A stretch of 35,337 nt of DNA from Pedobacter schmidteae. Lineage in GTDB: Bacteria > Bacteroidota > Bacteroidia > Sphingobacteriales > Sphingobacteriaceae. The notes beneath the pieces are model-generated. The model saw nothing but the letters and a program-made list of their open reading frames with translations, searched no databases and was not told the origin of the DNA. How positions within the stretch are numbered: position 1 is the first letter of the stretch; each line of letters starts with the position of its first letter. Where the stretch lies: positions 1-35,337 of the forward strand of contig CAMDKO010000018.1 in the NCBI GenBank assembly GCA_945901155.1, read 5' to 3'. The position numbers were made by a program, and so were the translations under genes. Shown piece by piece: positions 16,149 through 25,134 of this stretch.

Positions 16149-16784
16149 ATGAATTTGAAACTAGGCGATCTTGCACCGAATTTTACTGCAAAGACATCTC
16201 AGGGTGATATCAGTTTTCACGATTATTTAGGAGATAGTTGGGCAGTGCTTTTTTCTCACCCGGCAGATTATACTCCTGTATGTACTACTGAATTAGGAAG
16301 AACAGCTTCATTAAAAAGTGAATTTGAAAAGCGTAATGTAAAAGTAATTGCCTTGAGTGTCGATTCTGTTGAATCTCACAAGGGATGGATCAATGATATC
16401 AATGAAACTCAGCATGTAGAAGTTAATTTTCCGATCATAGCTGATGAAAATAGAGAAGTTGCTGAATTGTATGGAATGATGCATCCTAATGCTTCAGAAA
16501 CATTTACAGTTCGTTCTCTATTCGTGATAGGACCTGATAAAAAAATCAAATTAATGATTACCTATCCTGCTTCGACAGGTAGAAATTTTGTTGAAATATT
16601 AAGAGTAATTGACTCACTTCAGTTAACAGCAAATTATAGTGTTGCAACTCCTGCCGACTGGAAAGAAGGAGAAGATGTGGTTGTTATTCCTGCTATTAAA
16701 ACGGAAGATATTCCTGCTAAATTTCCAAAAGGGTTTACAGAGATTAAACCTTATTTGCGCATGACTCCGCAACCTAATAAATAA
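16149..16784 (+). CDS. 1-Cys peroxiredoxin (Prx6 type)
   Basis: A thiol peroxidase that reduces H2O2 and organic hydroperoxides in the cytoplasm. The peroxidatic Cys45 lies in HPADYTPVCTTELGR (the PxxxT/SxxC motif). The 211-residue length, the long C-terminal extension (VATPADWKEGEDVVVIPAI through PYLRMTPQPNK) and the absence of any other cysteine place it in the Prx6 (1-Cys) subfamily, so its resolving thiol must come from another molecule. The conserved Arg is in VRSLFVIGPDKK. The start Met precedes LKLGDLAPNF as in the family. It is monocistronic, flanked by terminators on both sides. I recognise no OxyR-like operator by eye. Confidence 0.95.
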   Translation: MNLKLGDLAPNFTAKTSQGDISFHDYLGDSWAVLFSHPADYTPVCTTELGRTASLKSEFEKRNVKVIALSVDSVESHKGWINDINETQHVEVNFPIIADENREVAELYGMMHPNASETFTVRSLFVIGPDKKIKLMITYPASTGRNFVEILRVIDSLQLTANYSVATPADWKEGEDVVVIPAIKTEDIPAKFPKGFTEIKPYLRMTPQPNK

Positions 16785-16802
16785 TTCAAAGCAAAATAAT
16801 AG

Positions 16803-16828
16803 AGGAGTTCTTTTAGAACTCCTTTTTT
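16803..16828 (+). terminator. Intrinsic terminator of the peroxiredoxin gene
   Basis: GGAGTTCT (16804-16811), a 3-nt loop and AGAACTCC (16815-16822) followed by six T. This is a compact, perfect 8-bp stem. Between it and the methyltransferase stop lies another perfect hairpin (CCTATTTA/TAAATAGG, 16892-16899 and 16905-16912) without a T tract on either side. Confidence 0.9.
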
Positions 16829-16950
16829 GAGAAATTCATTTATTTACAACTCGCTCAAGGTTGTTAATTTTATTGTGAGATAGATTTATTTCCTATTTAT
16901 AAATTAAATAGGTTGTATAGTTCATAATCTGAATGATTTCAATGATCAAA

Positions 16951-18126
16951 CTATATTCGTTCGCAGTTTAAGACCAATCGTTCATTTTTAGGTCCGGTAC
17001 AAAATAATAGGTACTCATTTCCACCATCATTGATCTTTAATTTTTTCTTGATCTCTTCTGGGCTTAAACCAAAGTTTCTGCAAATAATATTAGCTTTCTT
17101 TACTTGATTTTCTTTTATAAACATACCATAGTCACCTGCTTTTTTTAAAATGAACTTTCTACCTGGAAATGAATTTAGTAATTCAGTTGAGGTATATAAA
17201 TGGGTATGCTGATGAATTTTATAACTATTAAAATCACGGGTGATCAGCTTAAAACATCCAGCCTTTAGGAGTGCTGCATCAGGTTCATAGATATATTTTA
17301 AAGGTTCAGAGTACTTATTAATTTGGAATTCTTTCTCTTCTGATAGTTTAAAGCTATAGGTTTTTTCATCATCTCCTAATATGGCACAAGTAATCAGTGG
17401 GTCATCAGTTTCCTGTTCTTTATCTATAATTATCAGCAATTCTTTACATTCATTTTTAATGCTGACAACATGGATTGAGCTTACCTGTTTTAATTCTTTT
17501 ATTGATGATTGAATATCAAGCAGGGGAGCCGTTTTAATTAGTATGCGTGATGAATGATCCCTTAATAGTTGCAAATTACTGATGATATCGGGTTCACAAT
17601 CTTTAAGCATAAAAACCTTCTTTGAGCTAATTCTTCTTGAAGGATCAATATAAATAGTACTAAAAGTCTTATTTGAGTTAAGAAGATATTCTATCCCGCT
17701 TGAATGAATGAAGTTGATGTCAAGTCCAATTATTCTTGAATTATATTCAGCGATTTCAGAAAGCTCCTGATTAATCTCACAATGGGTCACAGACTTTACT
17801 TTCCTGGCAAAAAATGAGGTATCAACACCAATACCTCCAGTAAGGTCGATAAGCTCTTCACCTTGAATTAATTCTGCTTTATATTTTGCTGCAATTTCTG
17901 ATGATGCTTGTTCAATGGCAATTTTTGTCGGGTAATAGATACCTTTTGAATTGAACCAGTGGGGTAGTTTAAATTCACATCTTTTTTTACTGTCTATTTG
18001 CTCAGCTAGTTCTTTTGAACTTACTAAAGAAAAGGGACTCTTTTTAAGGCTTAGATTGGGTATATCAGCATTTAAGTTATGGTTTATGAACTTTTGTACT
18101 TCGCTATCTAATATGTTCTTATTCAC
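16951..18126 (-). CDS. Class I SAM-dependent methyltransferase with THUMP-like domain (GTG start)
   Basis: 391 residues, cytoplasmic. An N-terminal helical part precedes a Rossmann methyltransferase core with motif I DLTGGIGVDTSFFA (D94-) and motif IV YIDPSRR (D161-R165). The C-terminal ~80 residues (RKFILKKAGDYGMFIKENQ through LLFCTGPKNERLVL) match the THUMP-like domain found in this Bacteroidota family. The DPSRR motif and THUMP-like tail suggest RNA modification, but the target is not known. The start is GTG at 18126, 4 bp after the aspartate kinase stop; there is no in-frame ATG before the conserved region, so translational coupling to the upstream gene is likely. It is the last gene of the yggS-GNAT-aspartate kinase-methyltransferase run. 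Confidence 0.85.
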   Translation of the reverse strand: MNKNILDSEVQKFINHNLNADIPNLSLKKSPFSLVSSKELAEQIDSKKRCEFKLPHWFNSKGIYYPTKIAIEQASSEIAAKYKAELIQGEELIDLTGGIGVDTSFFARKVKSVTHCEINQELSEIAEYNSRIIGLDINFIHSSGIEYLLNSNKTFSTIYIDPSRRISSKKVFMLKDCEPDIISNLQLLRDHSSRILIKTAPLLDIQSSIKELKQVSSIHVVSIKNECKELLIIIDKEQETDDPLITCAILGDDEKTYSFKLSEEKEFQINKYSEPLKYIYEPDAALLKAGCFKLITRDFNSYKIHQHTHLYTSTELLNSFPGRKFILKKAGDYGMFIKENQVKKANIICRNFGLSPEEIKKKLKINDGGNEYLLFCTGPKNERLVLNCERI

Positions 18127-18130
18127 AACT

Positions 18131-19390
18131 TTACTGCAAGATTATTTGTGCAGTGTTCCTGCTGAATTGCTCCATCATGACAGTTCTTCCTGCTAGTATA
18201 GTTTTCAGTTTATCCCTTTTAAAATGTCGTACAGTAAGAAGATCTAGACCTTCATTATACTTACATTTAAACTTTTCCTTCAGGATATCATATAACTTAT
18301 TGAATTTAGCTTCATCCTGATTGAAGCATACAGACAAACTTAGCGCAGAACGCTGCATCATATTTAATTTGATATTAGCTTCTGAAATTATTTGTAACAG
18401 AAAAATAAGAATATGTTCATCAATGAATGAAAAATCCTTCAAAGAGATCGATAATAACATCTGATTTTGCTTGACAATTATTGCAGATAGGTCTGTATTC
18501 AGTTTGGCAGTTGAGTCTATTCGGGTTCCCATTTGTTCTGGAAATAAAAATGGCCTAACAAACAATGGAACTCCTGCATTTTGTAATGGTTTTATTGTTT
18601 TGGGGTGAATAACTGTTGCCCCGTAATAAGCCATCTCCAATGCCTCAGAATAGGGGAGCTCTTCATATTTTTTTGCATCTTTAAATAATTTTGGATCGGC
18701 ATTCATAATGCCTGGAACATCCTTCCAAACGGTAAGAGATTCAGCATTTAGACAGGAAGCAAATATAGCAGCAGAGTAATCAGAACCTTCACGACCTAGC
18801 GTTGTACTGAAGTTTTCTGAAGTTCCTCCAATAAATCCCTGTGTAATAACTGTTTGCTTTTCAAGCATATTCTTTAATAAATGCATTGAAGAAGTGGTTT
18901 TATCCATATCTATAATTCCTTCCCTATAGGTATTGTCTGTGTGGATGAAATCTCTCGCATCAACCCATTTGGTATCAATTTTATTTACATTTAAATAAGC
19001 AGCTACAATTCTGCTTGAAAGAAATTCACCTATCGAAACTATCTGGTCATAGTTAAAATCATAATCTGGATGTGGTTCATCTTCTAGCATCCATTCTATT
19101 TCAACAAAGGTATTGGCAATTTCATCAAATACAGGATGAACTTTGGTTTGAAAAAGTTCAATCATGATGTTTTCATGAAATTGTTTTATTGCTTTGAGAA
19201 TTTCTTGTGCATCTTCGTTTCCTTCCACATAATACTTGCAGAGTTTTTCAAGTGCATCAGTAGTTTTCCCCATTGCAGAAACAATAATTAAAATCTGAGC
19301 ACTACTAGTTGTGCCAACAATTTTGAGCAGATTTTTAACGGATTCTGCATCTGAAACTGCAAAACCTCCAAATTTAAATACCTTTGTCAA
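18131..19390 (-). CDS. Aspartate kinase (monofunctional)
   Basis: Catalyses ATP-dependent phosphorylation of L-aspartate, the first step toward Lys, Met and Thr. It is 419 residues long, with an amino-acid-kinase domain (KFGG at 6-9, IIVSAMGKTTDALE, VITQGFIGGTSE, TTLGREGSDYSAAIFA, VWKDVPGIMNADPK, EALEMAYYGATVIHPKT) followed by a C-terminal ACT-type regulatory region (MLLSISLKDFSFIDEHILIF onward). The usual KFGGTS/AS is KFGGFA here (Phe10), a departure near the nucleotide site; the other signature blocks are intact. No homoserine dehydrogenase domain is fused. The C-terminal regulatory part is divergent, so the feedback effector cannot be predicted. It sits between a GNAT gene (40 bp upstream) and the methyltransferase (4 bp downstream). 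Confidence 0.93.
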   Translation of the reverse strand: MTKVFKFGGFAVSDAESVKNLLKIVGTTSSAQILIIVSAMGKTTDALEKLCKYYVEGNEDAQEILKAIKQFHENIMIELFQTKVHPVFDEIANTFVEIEWMLEDEPHPDYDFNYDQIVSIGEFLSSRIVAAYLNVNKIDTKWVDARDFIHTDNTYREGIIDMDKTTSSMHLLKNMLEKQTVITQGFIGGTSENFSTTLGREGSDYSAAIFASCLNAESLTVWKDVPGIMNADPKLFKDAKKYEELPYSEALEMAYYGATVIHPKTIKPLQNAGVPLFVRPFLFPEQMGTRIDSTAKLNTDLSAIIVKQNQMLLSISLKDFSFIDEHILIFLLQIISEANIKLNMMQRSALSLSVCFNQDEAKFNKLYDILKEKFKCKYNEGLDLLTVRHFKRDKLKTILAGRTVMMEQFSRNTAQIILQ

Positions 19391-19430
19391 TGGTTTATAT
19401 AATTTTTATAATAAATTGTATAGTAAAATT

Positions 19431-19910
19431 CTATAATAACTTATTAAAGTTATTTATTTGCTCTTTTGAAAGCGCAACATTTAACCAACCAGCATCAAAA
19501 TCTGTTTGATATTTTTTATAAAAATTTATTGCTGGTTCATTCCAGTCAAGTACCTGCCAGGTTATACCTTTAAATTCCTTTTCAACAGCTTCCTGAATTA
19601 GTCTTTCAAAGATCATTTTACCAATGCCATTACCTCGCATCTTATCTGTTACTAAAAGGTCCTCTAGGTACATTCTGCATCCCTTCCAGGTAGAGTAGCG
19701 GATATAATATAATCCAAACCCCTGAATTATCCCGTTTTCTTCAGCAACAAAGGCTTTCCATACCGGATTATTTCCAAAACCAGCTTCTTGAAACTCATTT
19801 AGGCTTACACTTACTTCATCAGCAGCCTTCTCATAAATAGCTAGTTCAATAATTAATTCCAGTAACCTTGGGCAGTCATCAATAACAGCTCTTCTAATCT
19901 CTATTTCCAT
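19431..19910 (-). CDS. GNAT-family N-acetyltransferase (SSAT-like)
   Basis: A 159-residue acetyl-CoA-dependent N-acetyltransferase. The acetyl-CoA loop is visible as VTDKMRGNGIGKMIFERL (R/Q-x-x-G-x-G), preceded by MYLEDLLV and followed by WQVLDWNEPAINFYKKY, which is characteristic of the spermidine/thialysine (SSAT) branch. The protein is full length, with the family N-terminus EIEIRRAVIDDCPRLLELI. A polyamine- or thialysine-like amine substrate is suggested by the branch only. It is encoded 28 bp after yggS and 40 bp before the aspartate kinase, so probably in the same transcript. Confidence 0.88.
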   Translation of the reverse strand: MEIEIRRAVIDDCPRLLELIIELAIYEKAADEVSVSLNEFQEAGFGNNPVWKAFVAEENGIIQGFGLYYIRYSTWKGCRMYLEDLLVTDKMRGNGIGKMIFERLIQEAVEKEFKGITWQVLDWNEPAINFYKKYQTDFDAGWLNVALSKEQINNFNKLL

Positions 19911-19938
19911 TATAAATCAAAATACTTTTTAATCTTTT

Positions 19939-20619
19939 TTAGTTAGCCTTTACTTGTCTTCCTCCAAAGATTGTGCTGCCAAGTCTGATCAGGGTACTTC
20001 CTTTTTCAATAGCTAAATGATAATCACCAGACATACCCATTGAAATCTCTTTAAATGCAGGGTCTTTTCTAAAAAATGTGTCTTTGAGTCCGTTGAAAAA
20101 GGTTTTTAATTCATAAAACTCTTCTGCAGTCATATTTGGATTATCAGTAAATGTTGCTATTCCCATTACCCCGCAGATGCGAACATTCTTCAATTCCTGG
20201 AATTCGTTTGATCGTAAAAGTTCAATAGCCTCTGCCATATCCATTCCGAATTTAGTTTCCTCATCGGCGATCTCTAATTGGAGTAAACAATCAATTATCC
20301 TATTGTTTTTAAAAGCTTGTTTATTTATTTCCTGTATTAATTTCAAACTATCTACAGAATGAATTAAATTAATAAAAGATGCTATATATTTAACTTTATT
20401 GGTCTGCAAATGACCAATCAAATGCCATTCAATATCTTTAGGAAGTTTTTCATGTTTTTCTACCAGCTCCTGTACCATGTTTTCACCAAACAAACGATGT
20501 CCGGCTTCATAGGCTTCGAGTATACTTTCTACAGGTTTGGTTTTGGAAACTGCAATCAGCTTTACATTTCTGGTTCCTATTTCTTTCTTTATGGCTGATA
20601 TATTAGCTGTAATGCTCAT
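19939..20619 (-). CDS. yggS: YggS-family pyridoxal phosphate homeostasis protein
   Basis: A 226-residue PLP-binding protein of the YggS/PLPBP family (alanine-racemase-type TIM barrel without the C-terminal domain), which buffers cellular PLP. The PLP-linking lysine is K26 in LIAVSKTKP; family motifs FGENMVQELVEK, WHLIGHLQTNKVK, HSVDS, GVMGIATFTD and SMGMSGDYHLAIEKGSTLIRLGSTIFG are all present. Length and start agree with the family. It appears to be the first gene of the minus-strand run of four and is divergent from the DUF4296 lipoprotein gene. Confidence 0.95.
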   Translation of the reverse strand: MSITANISAIKKEIGTRNVKLIAVSKTKPVESILEAYEAGHRLFGENMVQELVEKHEKLPKDIEWHLIGHLQTNKVKYIASFINLIHSVDSLKLIQEINKQAFKNNRIIDCLLQLEIADEETKFGMDMAEAIELLRSNEFQELKNVRICGVMGIATFTDNPNMTAEEFYELKTFFNGLKDTFFRKDPAFKEISMGMSGDYHLAIEKGSTLIRLGSTIFGGRQVKAN

Positions 20620-20723
20620 TAATCTGTATTTTTGATTGAATTTTTTAAAAGATAAACCTACGTGATACTATACTAATATGCAACTGTATTCTCATTATCA
20701 AATCCATATAAATTGTGATTCAA

Positions 20724-21089
20724 ATGAAGCTATTTAAACTATTTATTTTAGGATTCTTTCTTATTGTTTCTTGCAGGGATAATGAATTGCCAAAGGATTT
20801 GATTGAAGAGCAAAAAATGATTCAAATTATTGCTGATCTGCATATTATTGATGGTTATATGGCCACGTTGGTGTATACCGACTCTACCAGGATAAATGGT
20901 AAGAATTTTTATGCTACTGTTTACAAGAGTCATAAAACTACAAAAGCAGTATATGAGAGAAGTTTAAAATATTACAGCATGGATCCTGTTCGTCTGGATA
21001 GTATGTATAATCGTGTAGAATATTTATTAGCGAATAAAGAACGAAAACTGAATAAAATTCAGTTAAAGAATCCTGAGATTAAACAATGA
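20724..21089 (+). CDS. DUF4296 family lipoprotein
   Basis: 121 residues. I place the start at the ATG at 20724 (MKLFKLFILGFFLIVSC) and not at the GTG three codons upstream, because it opens directly onto a lipoprotein signal with Cys17. The mature protein begins CRDNELPKD, with acidic residues soon after the Cys, as in surface-export signals of some Bacteroidota lipoproteins. It then shows the DUF4296 core: QKMIQIIADLHIIDGYM, then FYATVYKSHKTTKAVYERSLKYYSMDP and LDSMYNRVEYLL. The function is unknown. Its stop overlaps the mutS2 start by 4 bp (ATGA), so the two are translationally coupled. Confidence 0.85.
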   Translation: MKLFKLFILGFFLIVSCRDNELPKDLIEEQKMIQIIADLHIIDGYMATLVYTDSTRINGKNFYATVYKSHKTTKAVYERSLKYYSMDPVRLDSMYNRVEYLLANKERKLNKIQLKNPEIKQ

Positions 21090-23449
21090 TATACCCCAAT
21101 AATGCCGGCGAAAAGCTAGGTTTCTTTGATATTAAAGAATTGATCAAAACATATTGTCTGAGTACTATGGGTCAGCAAATGGTTGATAAAATTCAGGTAA
21201 TGACCAATTATGAGTATATAAATAAGTTTCTCCGGCAAACTTATGAATTCAAAAATATATTACAGAATGACACATCTTTACCCATTCAAAACTTTTTCGA
21301 CATCAAGACTATGGTTGAAAAGGCAAGAATTGAAGGAACATACCTTTTAGAGGATGAGTTTTTTAAAGTCTCCTTATCTTTAGGTACAGTATTTTCTGTA
21401 ATCCAGTATTTTACAGACAGAGAAGGTCAATACCCTAATCTGGAAGCACTTTTTGAGCATCTTCCTATTGAAAAATCGATCATTCGTAAGATCGAACTTA
21501 TTATAGACCCTAAAGGTAAAATTAAGAATAACGCCTCTTCCGAACTGATGACTATATCATCAGGCATTGCCAAAGCAGAGCAGGAGGCCAGAAAAAAGAT
21601 AGATCAGCTATTTAAAAGTGCACAGAACAATGGCTGGACGGCTGATGGTAACTTAACTATTCGCGATGGTAGATTATGTATTCCGGTCCTTTCTGAAAAC
21701 AAAAGAAAAATAAAGGGGTTTATTCACGATGAGTCTGCCTCTGGGCAAACGGTTTATCTTGAGCCTGATGAAGTATTCCATTTGAATAATATCATTCGTG
21801 ATCTTGAATTCGAGAGAAGGAGAGAGATTATTAAATTGCTGATTCAACTAACAGATGAATTAAGACCCTACGTGCCTTTATTGTTATCTTATCATGGTCT
21901 TCTCACTAAACTTGATTTTGTTAGAGCAAAAGCCCTCTTTGCCATTAATATAGAGGCTGAAATGCCTGTTTTGATAAATGAAGCTGAAATTGAACTGATT
22001 AATGCCAGACATCCCTTATTGTTTTTAAATTTTAAAAAAGAAAAACAAACTGTTGTTCCATTGAATATTAAAATTGACGATGAGGAAAGAGTGATCGTAG
22101 TTTCAGGTCCCAATGCAGGTGGTAAGTCAGTTTGTATGAAAACTGTAGGTTTACTTCAGATCATGGTACAGTCTGGACTTCTTATTCCTGCCGATGAACA
22201 TTCCAAAGTGGGAATTTTTAAGCAGATATTTGCGGATATTGGTGATGATCAGTCAATTGAAAGCGACCTAAGTACCTATAGTGCTCACCTTTCAAAAATG
22301 AAGTATTTCATAGATTTTGCGAATTCAAAAACTCTGGTTCTTATTGATGAATTCGGTACAGGTACTGATCCTCAGTTTGGCGGTCCGATTGCTGAAGCCG
22401 TGCTTGAAAATTTGAATAAAAAGAATGTAAGAGGAGTAGTTACTACCCATTATTCCAATTTAAAAACATTTGCTAATTCAACGCCAGGGCTCGAAAATGC
22501 ATCTATGTTGTTTAATAATGAAAAGATGCAGCCACTTTATATTCTTTCACTTGGCAAACCGGGAAGTTCATATGCTTTTGAAATTGCCCAAAAAATTGGA
22601 TTAAGTACAGAGGTATTGGAATCTGCTAAGCGTAAAATTGGAACTTATCAAAAGAAAGTTGACACCTTGCTTGTAGATCTTGAAAGAGACAAAAAAGAAT
22701 TAGGTGATGCACGGATTTCAGTAGAAAAAAAGGAGCAAAAGGTTAAAACTCTGCTGTTAGAAAATGAACAATTGAAGGCCTATTTAGAAGAAAACAAAAA
22801 ACTTATCCTTAAAGATGCTAAAATTGAAGCTCAAAGCATCATTAAAAATGCCAACAAGCTTATTGAAAACACAATTTCTGAAATAAAAGAAAGTAAGGCT
22901 GATAAAATACAAACTCAAAATCTGAGACAAAATCTAAAGCAGGAGCTTAAAAAGCATGAAATTCAGGAAAATAAAACTCAAAAAAATCTGCAAACTGAAG
23001 AATTGAAAAAGGGTGATTGGGTTAAGTTTTTAGATTCTGAGAACATTGGGCAGGTTATAGAAATTTCCAGAGATAATGTAATTCTTGCTTTAGGCGATCT
23101 GCGCTCAGTTGTTAAAATAAGCAGAGTTGAAAAAGTTTCTAACAAATCAGTACCAAAAGAGATCAGAAAATCTCACAGTACTGATCTGACAGAAAGTTTT
23201 TCTACCTTCAATACCGAACTAGATTTGAGAGGAATGAGAGGAGATGAAGCGCTATATGAGATAGAAAAATATCTCGATAGAGCTGTAATGTTAGGTTTAT
23301 CTGGTTTAAAGATCATTCATGGAAAAGGTGATGGCATATTACGAAAACTTATACGAGAATATTTACGCAAGTATCCACAAGTGAGTCATATTGAAGATGA
23401 ACATGCCGATAGAGGTGGAGATGGAATTACTTTTGTGTATCTTAAATAG
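21086..23449 (+). CDS. mutS2: Endonuclease MutS2 / ribosome-collision splitting ATPase
   Basis: 787 residues, matching full-length MutS2. An N-terminal helical clamp region and MutS core domains lead to an ABC-type ATPase: Walker A GPNAGGKS (341-348), signature-like SDLSTYSAHLSKMK, Walker B TLVLIDEFGTGTDPQFGG and the H-loop TTHYSNLK. A lysine/glutamate-rich coiled coil (~520-640), a KOW-like stretch (KKGDWVKFLDSENIGQVIEI) and a C-terminal Smr nuclease domain (~711-787, LDLRGMRGDEAL, IIHGKGDGILRKLIREYL) follow. MutS2 suppresses recombination in some bacteria and splits collided ribosomes in Bacillus. LDLRG corresponds to the LDxH motif of Smr domains but with Arg in place of His, as in many MutS2 proteins. 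The start overlaps the DUF4296 stop. Confidence 0.95.
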   Translation: MIYPNNAGEKLGFFDIKELIKTYCLSTMGQQMVDKIQVMTNYEYINKFLRQTYEFKNILQNDTSLPIQNFFDIKTMVEKARIEGTYLLEDEFFKVSLSLGTVFSVIQYFTDREGQYPNLEALFEHLPIEKSIIRKIELIIDPKGKIKNNASSELMTISSGIAKAEQEARKKIDQLFKSAQNNGWTADGNLTIRDGRLCIPVLSENKRKIKGFIHDESASGQTVYLEPDEVFHLNNIIRDLEFERRREIIKLLIQLTDELRPYVPLLLSYHGLLTKLDFVRAKALFAINIEAEMPVLINEAEIELINARHPLLFLNFKKEKQTVVPLNIKIDDEERVIVVSGPNAGGKSVCMKTVGLLQIMVQSGLLIPADEHSKVGIFKQIFADIGDDQSIESDLSTYSAHLSKMKYFIDFANSKTLVLIDEFGTGTDPQFGGPIAEAVLENLNKKNVRGVVTTHYSNLKTFANSTPGLENASMLFNNEKMQPLYILSLGKPGSSYAFEIAQKIGLSTEVLESAKRKIGTYQKKVDTLLVDLERDKKELGDARISVEKKEQKVKTLLLENEQLKAYLEENKKLILKDAKIEAQSIIKNANKLIENTISEIKESKADKIQTQNLRQNLKQELKKHEIQENKTQKNLQTEELKKGDWVKFLDSENIGQVIEISRDNVILALGDLRSVVKISRVEKVSNKSVPKEIRKSHSTDLTESFSTFNTELDLRGMRGDEALYEIEKYLDRAVMLGLSGLKIIHGKGDGILRKLIREYLRKYPQVSHIEDEHADRGGDGITFVYLK

Positions 23450-23472
23450 TGTTTTGTTATTATTTCAAATAA

Positions 23473-23583
23473 TTAATTAAAATAGGTATCACGGATAAGA
23501 ATGTCATATTATTAAAAATACTTTTTCTGATAGTAATAATTAGCTGTAAAAATTCTTCAAAGTCACTTGAAAGTTCTGTATAA
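23473..23583 (+). other. Lipoprotein-signal-like frame without a usual start codon (possible remnant)
   Basis: Between mutS2 and the CoA-transferase a 36-codon frame reads ...VILLKILFLIVIISCKNSSKSLESSV before TAA at 23581. It has a hydrophobic run ending in a lipobox-like ISC. There is no in-frame ATG, GTG or TTG, so it is probably a decayed lipoprotein 5' end or chance in AT-rich DNA. Otherwise 23450-23648 shows nothing recognisable. Confidence 0.2.
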
Positions 23584-23648
23584 TAAATGGTAAATAATAA
23601 CTAGAATAATCTTAGCTATTGATAATTTCGCTGCCAAACAAATAAATT

Positions 23649-24347
23649 ATGATCAATAAAGTTGTTGCGAATGCCGATGAGGCTATTCAAGATATTACCA
23701 GTGGCATGACACTAATGCTAGGTGGTTTTGGTTTGTGTGGTATTCCTGAAAATTGTATTAATTCCTTGGTTAACAAGGATATAGATCAGCTTACCTGTAT
23801 TTCAAATAATGCAGGTATTGATGATTTTGGTATTGGATTAATGCTTAAAAAACGACAGGTTAAAAAGATGATATCCTCTTATGTTGGTGAAAATGCTGAG
23901 TTTGAAAGACAATTATTAAGTGGAGAGTTGGAAGTTGAACTAATTCCACAGGGAACTTTAGCTACACGTTGTATGGCTGCAGGTTACGGAATGCCAGCTA
24001 TTTTTACTCCTGCAGGTGTTGGAACAGAAGTCGCAGAAGGGAAGGAAACCCGAAACTTTGATGGTAAAGAATATTTAATGGAAATGGCATTCGATGCAGA
24101 TTTTGCACTAGTTAAAGCTTGGAAAGGAGACACTGCTGGCAACCTGATTTTTCGTTCTACTGCACGTAATTTTAATCCTGTTATGGCTATGGCTGGAAAA
24201 ATAACAATAGCAGAAGTAGAGCATCTTGTTGAAATAGGCGATCTTGATCCTGATCAAATTCATACACCGGGAATTTATGTACATCGGATATTTGAAGGTA
24301 AAGACTATGAAAAAAGGATTGAACAGCTGACAGTAAGAGAGAGGTAA
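23649..24347 (+). CDS. scoA: 3-oxoacid CoA-transferase subunit A
   Basis: Subunit A of a succinyl-CoA:3-ketoacid (acetoacetate) CoA-transferase, moving CoA between succinyl-CoA and a 3-oxoacid. The 232-residue protein has the family I CoA-transferase signature near the N-terminus (GMTLMLGGFGLCGIPENCI), SNNAGIDDFGIGLML, KMISSYVGENAEFERQ, LIPQGTLATRCMAAGYGMPA and FTPAGVGTEVAEGKE. The start MINKVV matches the family. Subunit B follows on the same strand after a rather wide 126-bp gap. A role in acetoacetate, branched-chain amino-acid or ketone-body use is inferred from the family. Confidence 0.94.
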   Translation: MINKVVANADEAIQDITSGMTLMLGGFGLCGIPENCINSLVNKDIDQLTCISNNAGIDDFGIGLMLKKRQVKKMISSYVGENAEFERQLLSGELEVELIPQGTLATRCMAAGYGMPAIFTPAGVGTEVAEGKETRNFDGKEYLMEMAFDADFALVKAWKGDTAGNLIFRSTARNFNPVMAMAGKITIAEVEHLVEIGDLDPDQIHTPGIYVHRIFEGKDYEKRIEQLTVRER

Positions 24348-24473
24348 TATTTTTCATCTGATTAATCAATTAGAATCTTTTCAACAATTTAATAGCCTAT
24401 AATATTTTAATATTTAATAACTCGTAGTGTCGTGAAAGCTACAATTGAGTTCATAAACAAAACAATAGTTTAA

Positions 24474-25130
24474 ATGCTAGATAAAATCGGAATTGCAAAG
24501 CGTATTGCAAAAGAAATAAAAGATGGATATTATGTCAATCTTGGAATTGGTATTCCAACTTTAGTGGCAAACTATATTCCAAAGGGAATAAATATAGTTC
24601 TCCAATCTGAAAATGGACTATTAGGCATGGGGCCTTTTCCTTTTGAGGGTGAAGAAGATTCTGATCTGATCAATGCGGGTAAGCAAACCATAACAACATT
24701 GCCTGGTTCATCAACCTTTGATTCTGCATTGAGCTTTGGTATGATCCGTTCCCAAAAGGTAGACCTTACCATTCTTGGAGCAATGGAGGTTTCAGAGCAT
24801 GGTGATATTGCAAACTGGAAAATCCCTGGCAAAATGGTTAAAGGGATGGGTGGTGCAATGGATCTGGTAGCTTCAGCTAAAAATATCATTGTAGCTATGC
24901 AGCATGTAAACAAAGCGGGAGAAAGTAAATTATTGGCTGAATGCTCTCTACCTTTAACCGGTGTGAAATGTGTAAAAAAAATAGTTACAGAATTGGCAGT
25001 TCTAGAGATAGCAGATGAAGGTGGATTCAGATTGCTGGAGCGTGCACCAGGCATCTCAGTTGAAGACATTAGAATAGCAACCTTAGGAAAACTAATAATT
25101 GAGGGTGAAATTCCCGAAATGCAGCTTTAA
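24474..25130 (+). CDS. scoB: 3-oxoacid CoA-transferase subunit B
   Basis: Subunit B (218 aa) carries the catalytic glutamate: Glu46 in LQSENGLLGMGPFP, which forms the enzyme-CoA thioester. Other family blocks are VNLGIGIPTLVANYI, TTLPGSSTFDSALSFGMIR, LGAMEVSEHGDIANWKIPG and KGMGGAMDLV. The C-terminus IEGEIPEMQL is normal. The start MLDKIGIAKRIA is the family start. With subunit A it forms a hetero-oligomer. Its stop lies 4 bp from the stop of the convergent udk gene, leaving no room for a dedicated terminator. Confidence 0.95.
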   Translation: MLDKIGIAKRIAKEIKDGYYVNLGIGIPTLVANYIPKGINIVLQSENGLLGMGPFPFEGEEDSDLINAGKQTITTLPGSSTFDSALSFGMIRSQKVDLTILGAMEVSEHGDIANWKIPGKMVKGMGGAMDLVASAKNIIVAMQHVNKAGESKLLAECSLPLTGVKCVKKIVTELAVLEIADEGGFRLLERAPGISVEDIRIATLGKLIIEGEIPEMQL

Positions 25131-25134
25131 ATTC

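Noticed and set aside
16892-16912. Perfect CCTATTTA/TAAATAGG hairpin considered as terminator of the methyltransferase gene
   Set aside because: The stem is A/T-rich and neither strand has a T tract directly after it.
24421-24449. GTAG/CTAC inverted repeat between scoA and scoB considered as a regulatory RNA
   Set aside because: Only four contiguous pairs with bulges; indistinguishable from chance.
24572-25069. 165-codon open frame on the minus strand opposite scoB
   Set aside because: It mirrors the scoB coding frame, has no recognisable domain and low-complexity Ser/Pro content; scoB itself is certain.
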